Origin: Gentiana macrophylla
Lineage: Eukaryota > Streptophyta > Magnoliopsida > Gentianales > Gentianaceae
Direction: 5' to 3'
Assembly (NCBI GenBank): GCA_026214975.1
Contig: JAOBSW010001084.1
Span: 124,001 to 188,000, forward strand
Length of the DNA: 64,000 bases
A program made the position numbers and the translations under genes. Below, piece by piece: positions 49,474-59,407 of the stretch (positions within the stretch are counted from its first letter, which is position 1; every line of letters begins with the position of its first letter). The notes below the pieces were generated by a model. That model was not told the origin of the DNA, did no database searches, and saw only the letters and a list, made by a program, of their open reading frames with translations.

Positions 49474-50654
49474 GGGCCCTGCTGACGGACGTTTTCTAGG
49501 CTATACAATCCTTACCGGCAGTGTACCGGGTCAAATTATAGTGCTAGTATGGTGAGTCAGGTGTCGAATCCTCAGGGAACGAATTGTAACTCAAAGTGTG
49601 GTTAAACACCAATAAGCTATTATTAACTCAATCTAAGTCGCAGTTTTATCAAACAACCAACTTTTAAACTAATAAAACAGTAAATAAATGCATAAATACT
49701 AATATAGATATATATAGATGCATAAATATATATATATATATATAGAAATACATATATATATATATATATATATAGAGATATAAATATATATAGGTACCAA
49801 TATAATATAAATACTAGTAATATTAATATAAATTAGAAACTAGCCAAGAATATGTTATCGAATTACGATATCTTTTTAGTTCAATGGATGTGCTCGATCG
49901 TTTCCTTATTTTAAGGTCAATCAATTATAAATGAACCGGTGTACTTTCTAAGCTCAACAATTCCTCCTCACACGAGCGTATGAAATTGTCATAAGTCTAG
50001 TCATCTGTCCAATCATCCTCAAGCATGGGTCACTGCGTTTTGTCATACGGCCAGTATTTTAAGATTGATCAATTAAACAGGTGATTTTAACGCGATAAGA
50101 TCGTGAGCACAATTTTAATAAGATTTGTTTCTCTCAAAACAAATCTGCCCCCGGCTAGGAAATAGGATTCCGTTTGTCAGGCGGCCATTTTTACCCTCCG
50201 GTTTTTCTATCCGTGATCTCATAATCCTAACTTCACCGTTTAGTACGTCATTAGGTTACGATTCCGTTTATATTGATTAATTACGTCAATACGAACATTT
50301 CATTAAGCGCAAATAGAAAAAGATTCATTATAACTGATTTTAGTCATATTTTAGCATAGTCATCATCCATTCCCTAAAAAGATAAAACTAATTCAATTTC
50401 ATATATTGGCTAGATATAGAGTTAGCCTAATATCATTATAACTAATAGATAGATACTAATATACACAAACAACATAAATACATTAAAAAGTTACCAGATT
50501 ACAATTGTCGAGTCAGAGTTGTATTCTCCGGAAATTGATACCCCTCTAGCAACAACGAGCCTCGATAAACCTTCTAAGTATCACACGATACAATACTACT
50601 TTATTTCTGCAGCGTAAGGCCTCTATTTACATACTAAAGACTAGAAAAGATGAA

Positions 50655-50656
<2 letters not shown>

Positions 50657-50725
<69 letters not shown>
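50657..50725. repeat. (AT)n microsatellite
   Basis: An uninterrupted AT dinucleotide run of about 69 bp inside the LTR. A second, interrupted TA-rich tract lies at 49720-49785. Confidence 0.95.
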
Positions 50726-50727
<2 letters not shown>

Positions 50728-50756
50728 TACACTCTACACATGCTGAGATGGTGGAG

Positions 50757-50765
50757 TATTTATAG
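50757..50765 (-). promoter_or_regulatory. TATA-like sequence in the second Athila-like LTR
   Basis: The minus strand reads CTATAAATA followed by CTCCAC, a standard plant TATA context. It is placed as a possible promoter of the LTR. Confidence 0.5.
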
Positions 50766-51152
50766 GCATAGCAGCACCGGCGGGGGCCGGCCTTGAGATT
50801 CTTATTCTCTTGTGTCAGACCCATGTGGCTTGTAATGATGAAAAAACCGGTGGGGGCCGGATCAAATCCGGTTCGGGCCAGTTTCTTGAAAATATCTTCT
50901 ACGGTTTCTCGCTGTTTCGATTTTAATTCTTGATTTTTAAAGACACGCATACACAAGCGATCAAGAACACGAACCACAGTAATTCTGACCACAAAAACTA
51001 TAAGTTTTACTAAATTTATATCATTGATATGTTTTTATAAAGATTTAGATTTTTATGAGTTTTTAGTTATATTTTTATGAAATTATACGATAATATCGTT
51101 AATACGTTATAAAAAAAGTCATATAATATAGTTATATTTTTATCATACATCA

Positions 51153-51166
51153 ACTACTCCCCACTT
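51153..51166 (-). promoter_or_regulatory. Polypurine tract of the second Athila-like element
   Basis: The minus strand reads AAGTGGGGAGTAGT directly against the LTR. It corresponds to AAGTGTGGGGAGT at 20746-20758. Confidence 0.8.
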
Positions 51167-51169
51167 AGC

Positions 51170-51191
51170 TTTTGATCGTCCTCGAGCAAAA
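51170..51191 (-). other. Conserved hairpin next to the polypurine tract
   Basis: The minus strand has TTTTGCTCG, a short loop and CGATCAAAA, so the arms pair with one mismatch. It stands at the same position as the hairpin at 20762-20781. Confidence 0.7.
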
Positions 51192-51719
51192 TAAGTGATA
51201 ATATATAAAAAGTCATAATGCAAATAATATAATTCTTCTAGACTAAATTTCTAACTTAGTAACGTATGCTGTCAATATTATAATTATATTAATTTTATCT
51301 AACTAAGATTGTTAAGAAGATAGAAAGTGTGTACCACTTAATAAATTAGTTATAAAATATTATCTAAATGAAATTGTACATGAATTACTTAATAAATATA
51401 AATAAAATATTCAAAATAACTTTATAATCGCCACTATACGAATTATCGGAATCGAGGACTAGGTCAAGTAGTTGGCAAATTGGCTTATAACGTTCAGGCT
51501 CAGGGTGTTTGGCTAATCGAAAGGGTTATATATAGGAAAATCAAAAGAGACAGAAGCCAGTCGTACGTACTTACACCTTCAACTTTCGATCAAAAATATC
51601 TCAATCAGTAACATCCTGACACTGTTTCTAAGAACTTAATACAAAAATGGCTCTAAGACCATGATTTTTCTTTTTTTTTTTCTTTTCTCATTTTTTTTCT
51701 TTTTTTTTTAATAACACAG
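51192..51719 (-). other. 3' tail of the second Athila-like element, truncated
   Basis: AT-rich noncoding sequence ending in a T-rich tract (51665-51710). It resembles in composition and position the T-rich stretch at 21125-21175 of the complete element. It stops at the junction with the copia fragment at about 51720. I see no gene. Confidence 0.6.
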
Positions 51720-52904
51720 TTTCATGCTTCAGCAGGGTTATAACAGAAGTCCTTATGACTGTTGTGTTTACTACAGTCTGCTGAAAGATGGATCATATAT
51801 CTATCTTGTTCTGTATGTGGATGACATCTTTGATATTTGCAAACAAGAAAGTCGATGTTCAAAATCGAAGAACCTTCTCGATCTTGAATTTGAAATGAAG
51901 GATTTGGGTGCTGCCAAGAAAATCTTGGGGATGGAGATCTGGAGAGATAGAAGTCAGAAGAAGTTGTTCTTGTCTCAGCAGGGTTATATGCAGAAGATAT
52001 TGGCCAAGTTTGGGATGTCTCACAGAAACCAATAGATACTCCTATGGCATCAAATGTCATTTGTCTGTTTATGCTTCACGATCACCAAGAGAAGGAGTAT
52101 ATGTCAAAGTTCCCTATGCTAGTGCGGTTGGCGGTTTGATGTATGCCATGGTTTGCACACTAGCCTGATTTTAGCTCAGCGATCAGTGTTGTGCGAGGTT
52201 TATGGCTCAACCTGGAAAGGAACACTGGAAAGTCATTAAAGGATATTCAGTACCGAGAGGTACTGGTGATGTTGGTCTCATTTATGGAGGTGATATTGGT
52301 GCGATCACTGAGTTCTTGTGATCTTGATTATGCAGTGATGTTGACATGAGAAAATCAATGACTGGTTATGTGTTTACATTGGGAAATGCGTTGTGGTGAA
52401 ATTTGAAAGCTACTCTTGAGCTCTGATGAGCCTTATCAACTCATCAAGCGTAATACATGGCTCTTCTTGAAGCAACTAAGGAGGGTATCCGGTTGAAGGG
52501 CTAGTCGGTGATTTGGGGTTGCATCGGGATCAGGTGAGATTTATTGTGATGATCTAAGTGCAATATGTTTAGCCAAGGATCAGAGTTCATCATGAGAGAA
52601 CCAAGCATACCGATGTCGTATCATTTCTTGAGGAATGAGAAGAGGTTGTGGTGAAGAAGATTGGCACAAAGGAGAATCCTGGCGATATGTTCACTAAACC
52701 GAGCCAAAGAGAGTAAGTTCGGCTTTGCCTGGACTTATGAATATTCAAAGCTTATAATCTGATTCGGAAACTCTACCGAGGCGGATCGGTGGAGTGGATC
52801 TTTGTGGAGATAGTCCGGTACAAGTACATCCGGCATTGACGAATGCATCTGGTACAAGTACATCCGGTTATGCAATCTGTTTGACTCTAGTGAGAGTTGA
52901 AGTC
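51720..52904 (+). pseudogene. Ty1/copia pol remnant: end of RT plus RNase H
   Basis: A 5'-truncated copia pol on the plus strand. The open frame at 51724-52035 shows the RT catalytic YVDD at residues 31-34 (51814-51825), then DLGAAKKILGMEIWRDR and KLFLSQQGYMQKIL, all copia-type. The frame breaks near 52033. Later pieces in other frames match the copia RNase H region: YASAVGGLMYAMVCT (about 52115-52160), MAQPGKEHWK (about 52200), KSMTGYVFTLGN (about 52350) and DMFTKP (about 52687-52704), which marks the end of pol. It has several frameshifts and stops and no gag, protease or integrase in this piece. Confidence 0.88.
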
Positions 52905-52916
52905 AAGGTGGAGATT
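52905..52916 (+). promoter_or_regulatory. Polypurine tract of the copia remnant
   Basis: AAGGTGGAGATT stands directly before the presumed LTR start TGTCGAG, the usual wording and place in copia elements. Confidence 0.7.
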
Positions 52917-53448
52917 TGTCGAGAAGGTGACTTAAACTCTGCATCTCAGGTGGAACCAATCGAAGACTCGGTGTGTGATGGACGGTGAGATGTGTATTCA
53001 ATTATGTGCATCAAGTGGGGTGGAGTCTCATCGAGCTTACGTCGGCGAGGTGACTATCGGCAGGTGATAGTCTGCCGAGTACTTGAATCAGCAGGTCCCA
53101 CATCTCGCTAATTACGTTATGATGACTATCAAAGATGTCATTAAAAGGAAGACACGTGTAGGGGTATTTACGGTGCATCAGACAAAGATTCCTTGCGGCT
53201 AGGGTTTAGGGATTTGTGCCTATAAATACAATTGTTGTCTCATTATCTGTGTGTGTTGAAATCTGTAAAATTCAATTGCATAATAAAATATCTCTTTTTT
53301 GCCCGTGGTTTTTTTACCTCTCCCATCGAGGGTTTTCCACGTTAAATCTGTGTTCTTCTTGTTTCTGTTTTCTCCTTTGATTGTTTATGTTTGATTGCTT
53401 CTGTTTCTGTTTCTTGCATCTGAAGTTATCTCCATCCGTTTTATAACA
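52917..53448 (+). repeat. 3' LTR of the copia remnant
   Basis: About 532 bp from TGTCGAGAAGG to TTATAACA. It has TG/CA ends, is preceded by the polypurine tract and has a TATA box at 53221-53228. The partner LTR is missing, so the end is inferred from the CA and the change of composition. Confidence 0.68.
53221..53228 (+). promoter_or_regulatory. TATA box in the copia LTR
   Basis: CCTATAAATAC context, about 300 bp into the LTR. A possible polyadenylation signal (AATAAAA) follows at about 53282. Confidence 0.55.
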
Positions 53449-53869
53449 CTTTTGATTTTGCTCACAATTCAAGTTGAGAGAGTGGAGTTTGAAAAATTTT
53501 GACAGAATTTGTCCAGACTTATGGTGATTCCATCATCAATATTATATTGCTCCATTGATTTCTGAATTAGGAATTCTTTTCGGAAAATCTTGAATGCTTT
53601 GTCTTTGAGCAAGATTTCATCAAGATTTTGTCTTGCAATCGTTTTCAAATAAGAGTCGTGTCACAATCAATAGGATTTTGTAGGAATGTACATCTACTTT
53701 TTCTCCCAGATTGACACGTGGCTTCGAGTGATTTGTCATGTCAGCCCAAGCGTCAGATGGTAGCTGGAAAGTTTTCTGCTTGTGACCAATTTGTCCTTCA
53801 TCAGCTTTTGTATAGAAGTCAGTTTTCTCGAGGATTGACGATTGAGAAACTCGATCACCGCAAAAGCAG
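53449..53869 (-). other. Unresolved sequence, possibly antisense retrotransposon remnant
   Basis: It lies between the copia LTR and the gag/linker fragment. On the minus strand it gives charged peptide pieces in several frames, each closed within 40-60 codons. It may continue the minus-strand copia fragment at 53870-54269, but I recognise no domain. Confidence 0.4.
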
Positions 53870-54269
53870 CTTTTAAGTTTTCTTCGGTACCCATATCTTT
53901 TAGGGTCCGGCTGGATTAGTTACTGAAGCATTATTTTCAGTTTCTTCGATGAGAGAATTAAGCTTTCTCATCTCCTTTCTGGATAAACCATTACGTTCAA
54001 CCTTAGTTGATTTCACAAGGATTCTTTTAGATTTTACATCGTTGTTTTCTTTGTGCAATCTACTAGGTTTTCCAGTATCTTGACGTTTAGAGTTTATACT
54101 CTTTGAAGTCTCAAGACTGGGTAGGGGTGGGGGATTATCATTGCTTTTGTCAAATTTACTAGACAATAATCTTTCAGCAAGATTTGACATCGCTGTTTCA
54201 AGAAACTCATTCCAATCTTATGCTTTGCCAAGTTCTTTGTCTTTTAGTCTCAACTCCAGTGTGAGTTTT
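53870..54269 (-). pseudogene. Antisense copia gag-protease linker fragment (C-terminal part)
   Basis: An open frame at 53900-54190 on the minus strand is hydrophilic (SKFDKSNDNPPPLPS, then many lysines). It ends at TNPAGP, and one phase change later the sequence reads KIWVPKK, the typical gag-protease linker of many plant copia elements. Upstream, the same phase continues through one TAA stop (near 54219) into KLTLELRLKDKELGKA, a coiled-coil-like stretch. The fragment is cut at 54269 by the LTR element and resumes at 61151. Family assignment rests on the WVPK motif and the coiled coil. Confidence 0.6.
54265..54269. repeat. Target site duplication, left copy (GTTTT)
   Basis: GTTTT stands just before the LTR start and again at 61146-61150 just after the other LTR. 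Confidence 0.85.
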
Positions 54270-56010
54270 TGATGACGGTCAAATTATACCCGTAAAAGTC
54301 ATCAACGTTGACCTTAAATCGAGATTAATAATATGTATTTTATATTAAATCACATGTTTATATGGATTATTTAATGTTTTGTGATTTATAAAATATAATT
54401 TGGTATTTATCCATTTTTATTGGTATTTATCTGTTTATATTATATAAATCGGTATTTATCCGTTTTTATTATATTTATCTGTTTTATTTAAATATGATTT
54501 ATTTTGGGATAAATATCTATTTTACAGATTTGGATAATTATGGAGGATAAATACAAATGGAAGAATTAAATCTCAAGATAAATAAAAGGAAATTCAAGAT
54601 AAATATCGGATTAGCACGAAAAGATCGGATAAGCATGATAATAGACTCCAAGATGGCGCCACTTTAGGGATATGCATGAAGAGGGGGGCGCACTTCATCT
54701 TTTGGAGATCGGCCGGGAGTTATCTCTTATTTGTTTCGACATTTTAATGTATATCTCTTAATTAGCTTGAACCCCTATAAATAAAGGCATGTATTACACG
54801 CCAAAAACACACTTCTTTACACAATACATTTTTTACACTTCTCAGTTTATAATAAAATCTTCAGTTTTTCTTAGAGCAGTTTTTATGCAAGATCTGCAGT
54901 AATGTAAGTTCTTGTATTTATTTGTTCTTAGTTCTTTGTAATTAAGTCCCCAATTATTGTTAATCGTTTGAGGTTGTTCGTTCTTCACCGAACGATGTAG
55001 ATCTGAGGATACGATATGAGGAAGTGGGGATTCCTTGTCTATAAGGGTCCACACGCCCAGATCTGTTATCCGGTGATCTATAGATGACTTTGGTATGATC
55101 GACAACCGTGTTTTTAGTAGATCTATATAATTGCTTTATGAACTTCTATTTTATCCGTTACGTATAGAGAAACGCTAAGATTTAGGTTTTCGCCGCGTCA
55201 ATCTAGCCACGTCTTTATGGTGTGATTGTCCACCTAGAATTTCTTATCTTAGTAGGTATGGCTACGGCTATGTTGCTCGTCTGTTTTAATTAGCGTATTA
55301 TTAGGAAATACCAATATAGGGCTCCTAGGTCGGCTCATGAATTGATCTTTCGGGACTTTCGGTGAGATCTAGATACTGCTCAGACAGGAATTGTGCACAC
55401 CTAGTTATACGTAAATCGTAGATTAACATGATACCTAAAAAGTTAGTGTTAATGGGACGGAGACTGATGCGATCGCTTAGGAAGTACGCCTGAACAAAGG
55501 AATGTTGCCTAGGTGAGGAATACGGTTAATATCGGCATCCCTAGTTTTGTAAGCGTGCGAGTCATATGAGATGGAGGCCGAAAAAGCGAAGTCACGTGAT
55601 GTAGCATAGTGATCTGGATGGCCTACCCGGAGCTAGATCTAGTTTAGGGGATGACTCCCGTAGCCAATATAAAAGAAATACGGATCGGATTAATAGTTGT
55701 CGAGTTTAGCTTAATTATATAGAATCTCTAGATCCAAACGATAACATGATAATTGGGGAGGTTAATTACGTGTCTTTATTTGTGTTGTGTCGAGTCGTGT
55801 CCTTTACTTTTTCTTGTCTTTTGTTGGTCGTAGACCGCTTTTGTGTTCTTGGCATGAATGATTAATTGTTTGTATATAAATGATCCACAATTGGTTCCCT
55901 GTGGGATCGACCTTGATTCGCTATAGCTATACTACGATGGACCTAGTCCTCTTGCTAGTATTGGCTTATGGTGGTCAAGTATTTTAATTTCACTTGATCT
56001 ACGTGCATCA
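54270..56010 (+). repeat. 5' LTR of the LARD-like element
   Basis: 1,741 bp from TGATGACGGTC to CTACGTGCATCA. It pairs along its whole length with 59408-61145. Differences seen are small, for example TAGATCTGAGG here against TAGATCGAGG at 60134, and GTGCATCA against GTCATCA at the end. Confidence 0.94.
54775..54784 (+). promoter_or_regulatory. TATA box in the 5' LTR of the LARD-like element
   Basis: CCCCTATAAATAAAGG context, about 505 bp into the LTR. It is repeated in the 3' LTR at about 59913-59922. It is a strong plant-type TATA sequence. Confidence 0.65.
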
Positions 56011-56016
56011 AGTTTT

Positions 56017-56034
56017 TGGCGCCGTTGCCGGGGA
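56017..56034 (+). promoter_or_regulatory. Primer-binding site, tRNA-Asp type
   Basis: TGGCGCCGTTGCCGGGGA, 6 nt after the 5' LTR. It is complementary to the last 18 nt of plant tRNA-Asp as I know it. The match is one base longer than in the element at 19000-30983. Confidence 0.93.
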
Positions 56035-58410
56035 ACCAACGGTCAATTTTATATATAACTAATTTTTTATTCATGTTAAGTTTTTTGTTTTAGAGTCTGT
56101 TTTTACGTTTTTGAGTCCTTCTGGTTATCTGCTTTGTGTAAATTTCGTGTGTCTGTTTATCTCCGTATGTTTAATCCGTAAGTCTGATAGCAGCATGGGA
56201 AACCATGTTAAAATCAGTCTACGGTTTGTTTTGTTTTTCTTCTGTTTGCAGAAACCAGGGAAGCAATAATCTGAGTCAGTAAATTTTCGTGGGCGCTGAG
56301 AAAATAACCCAGCAACATGTGGAGCTACGAATCTACGATGGGAAAGCAATGGAAAAAAAACACCTTTAAAGCACCAAGATGGCTCCGGAAAATATTTTTA
56401 AGGATCAAATTATTCGTGGTACAATGTTGAAGGCAAGGTACACCCTTTTTGCTTATGATTTACTATCTTTTGGTCTTTCGAACATAAGCTAGTCTTTACA
56501 TGAACCTGAGTATGAATCTTAGCCCGGAGTTGGTTTGTAAGATTAATTTTATTAGTGTGGAAGGTTCTCCCCCAAATCTGTCTCATCTAGAGGGTGTAGG
56601 GAAACATGTAGTCGTTGAAGGAAGCAGTGAGTAAAGAGTTCCTCGTAGTTCTGTTAAAATCTCCTTGTCCTATGCATGAGATTGCTTCTAGTGGCCATGG
56701 GAGCAACAATTTGTGTAGTTTTAAGAATTCGCAATATAAAGAAGACGTTGAGTTTTGAGAGAGCATAATGAAGCAGCATTATAGAGGATGTGATTAAAAT
56801 GGGTCCCTAGGACTAAATCTCCTTAGAATTCACTAGTTCCTAAAACAAGAGCCGAGGTAAGAACTTCGTATAAATGGTATGGATAGATGTCGTTTCCTAG
56901 GTCTTACAACCAAGGGAAGGGTATTAATCCGCAAAAGCGACGAGCCCACCTCATATAGTGCTCAAGGGGTCAACATCTAGCGATCCAAGAAGGATGACTG
57001 ACAAGGATACTTTTTTTGGAAAGTCGAGCTGAGGACTTTAAACTCAGAACTACTTCTTTAAAACCCTTAGGATTTCTTTTTAGGATTTTAGGTTGAGTCC
57101 AATAAGAGTAACGTGACATATGTTGAGGTTTTTTATTTTGCCGTGTTCCAATGGCCATTGGGCTAAGGATGTGCAAAACCTTTTTACTCAATATAGGCCA
57201 CGTGAAATAGAGTTCTTAGGAGAGTCGAGAAATTGCTAAAGAAAAGGAAATTTAGCAATCAACCTTAAGATGGAAGCATTAAGAGAGCTTGAGAATTACT
57301 GAAAATGTAACAGAGAGAGATTGGTGCGAACAAGAACAATTTTGGTCAACTTCCAAAACTTTTGAGAATGGCGATACGAGTGAAAATCCAAAGTTGTGTG
57401 CAATTCGTTCTGCAACTACCCTTATCCTTTCCCTTGTACCTTTTCACCCTTCAACCTTTCTATTCTCTCACCAATCTGCCTCACAGTTCACATTTCTAAC
57501 CATTCTTCCATTCCCTCTCTTTCTTTCCATCTATTTCACTCTCCCACCCTAACCCAAACCCTTAACCAATACCCACCCAACACACAATTTCTTACCCACC
57601 CTTTAATGATCCTAGCTGGGGTACGTGTAGCTCTGCCCTAGCTCGATTTTAAAAGGTTTTGGTTCGATCAAAATACAACTTATCTTTCTTCCGGAAGTTT
57701 TACATTTCACACTTTTACGCCTATTCTGGTCAAGATGCTGAGTTTTGTTCTAAGCCATCACACCGATCTGACCTTGTTGATGACGGTTAGGACTTTTACG
57801 TGATACATCGGGTTATTAGTAATTTCGAGGAGGAGCTACATCTCCCTAAGTTGTTGATATCCAATCTAAACGTGAAGCGTCTGCACCGAGTTTCTGATCC
57901 TATCTTTTACCAATTGGTCACATCCGATCTGTTATACCTGACCAGGTTTCTCTTTTACGCTGGATTAAATATCTTATCAATCCAGTAAACCTCGTGTTCT
58001 CCCATGGGGTAATGCTTTTTGATCTTTGTCTTCTCCACCCGGTTTTAAGCACATTTAAGCGGTGGAGATTATAGATGAAGATTACCATCTTTAGTTGCTT
58101 GTTTATCTTTCTTTCTATTTAGTATTTTTCTTTTTGCGTCTGAACGAGTAGTTTTAACTCTTTGGTTTTACTTGTCATTGGTTGTATGGAATAAAGTGGC
58201 TTAATTTGTTTTTGGATATTTTATATCTAATTACTGCCACATTATTTTATCACTTCCATTGACATGTTATTAACGGTTTCGTGGAGTTTCTGTTTGGCTT
58301 GCTTAAACAGGGTTACACTTGCTTCTCCACGACGTGCTCCGATGCTCTGTATCTACTTGAGAGCCGTTTCCAGAGCTAAGTCTTTTTCTTAAATTCTCAT
58401 TTTTATTTGT
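56035..58410 (+). other. Internal region of the LARD-like element, no recognisable gene
   Basis: About 2.4 kb with short open frames only (none above about 90 codons) and no motif I recognise. A pyrimidine-rich tract of about 150 bp lies at 57410-57560. Two weak open frames at 57289-57552 and 57800-57988 have no domain. The sequence may include old gag remnants or captured sequence, but nothing supports a call. Confidence 0.6.
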
Positions 58411-58446
58411 CATTGGGGACAATGCCAAGTTTAAGTGGGGGGTAGG
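58411..58446 (+). promoter_or_regulatory. Internal hairpin and polypurine-like tract
   Basis: CATTGGGGACAATG (5-bp arms, 4-nt loop) at 58411-58424 is followed by TTAAGTGGGGGGTAGG at 58431-58446. This repeats the arrangement found next to the 3' LTR (hairpin 59370-59390, tract 59394-59407), 0.96 kb upstream of it. Confidence 0.6.
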
Positions 58447-59369
58447 AGACTTAGCCATGATGCTATAATTGAAAATTGAATGAAACGGTGAAAAATTGAA
58501 AAAATTGAATAAATGCCAAATTAATTATATCTCGTACCCTTAGAATTGTGAGTTCCTAGCTAAGAATTGATAGGAAAGGAACCAAGTTGCGAGAGTACAT
58601 GATCATTTTATACTTATGTGAATGTAAATTTAAGGATATTCATGCCGATTGTTGCAAGTAGTTATTTATTATTCGATTACTCAATCTTAGAATCGAGTTT
58701 TACCGCGCAAATCATAATAACTGAAGAATTATGTGTACATTGCGTAGACGATTGGTTATGTAGACTTAGTGTCGATATTTATCTGCTGATGTATTCTTAT
58801 CTTCTAGCCATCAAAGCGGAGTAATAAGCTTGAGAATAATCTGTGTTTTGACAAAGAGTTAAACACTGGGCTTGTAGTAACATTACCAAAGTAGCCTCGC
58901 GCTTGTGGTAATATTCATGTTATTGACCAATCCGTGAAAGGGGATTCTTGCAATGCATAATTTACTTTTAAAGCAAGATTCTTTCTTGAGATGTGTTAAT
59001 GCTTGAAAATATGAAAATGTGAAAAAAAAAAATTCAACTTTTTTAAGAGGCTTCGAGTATTTTTCTCGGTCTCCAAGTCCAAAAACCTTCTAGATGACGC
59101 TCTTGCTTATTGCACCATGTCTTTACCCATTGCGAGGCTTAAGAAGTGGGAATGCTAATGTTGGTAGGTTGAGATTACGAAGTTAGCATAAACTTTAATC
59201 TTGCCACGAATATATAAAACCAAATGCACATGCACACATCACTTCGATTCATAGAGAGTAGTGAATAATGGATATCTTATGAGCATGACTGGTATGAGTT
59301 GACTCGAGCTTCTCGCGTAAGTATGATTTAACCATGACAATTGTTTTCTTGGGAAATGACTTAATGATG
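58447..59369 (+). other. Region between internal and terminal polypurine tracts
   Basis: About 0.9 kb, AT-rich. An open frame of 68 codons at 58618-58824 shows no domain. I see nothing supportable as a gene here. Confidence 0.55.
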
Positions 59370-59390
59370 CTTTGTTCGGGACGATCAAAG
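59370..59390 (+). other. Conserved hairpin next to the polypurine tract
   Basis: CTTTGTTCGGGACGATCAAAG forms 9-bp arms with one mismatch and a 3-nt loop, 3 nt before the polypurine tract. It has the same architecture as 20762-20781 and 51170-51191. Confidence 0.72.
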
Positions 59391-59393
59391 TCT

Positions 59394-59407
59394 AAGTGGG
59401 GGGTAGT
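59394..59407 (+). promoter_or_regulatory. Polypurine tract of the LARD-like element
   Basis: AAGTGGGGGGTAGT lies directly against the 3' LTR start TGATGACGG. Confidence 0.88.

Larger units (their letters stand above)
49480..51152 (-). repeat. LTR of a second Athila-like element (no partner LTR in the window)
   Basis: This region of about 1.67 kb starts TGCTGACGG and ends ATACATCA on the plus strand. It is followed by a polypurine tract and hairpin like those of the 19000-30983 element, so it is the 3' LTR of a minus-strand element. It contains a TA-rich microsatellite at about 49720-49785 and an (AT)n of about 69 bp at 50657-50725. A TATA-like sequence lies on the minus strand near 50757-50765. 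No second copy lies in the window, so the boundaries rest on the TG/CA ends, the polypurine tract and the satellite junction. Confidence 0.75.

Noticed and set aside
57289..57988. Captured host gene inside the LARD-like element
   Set aside because: The open frames are short, one lies in a pyrimidine-rich tract, and no protein family is recognisable. A translated search of the internal region would settle it.
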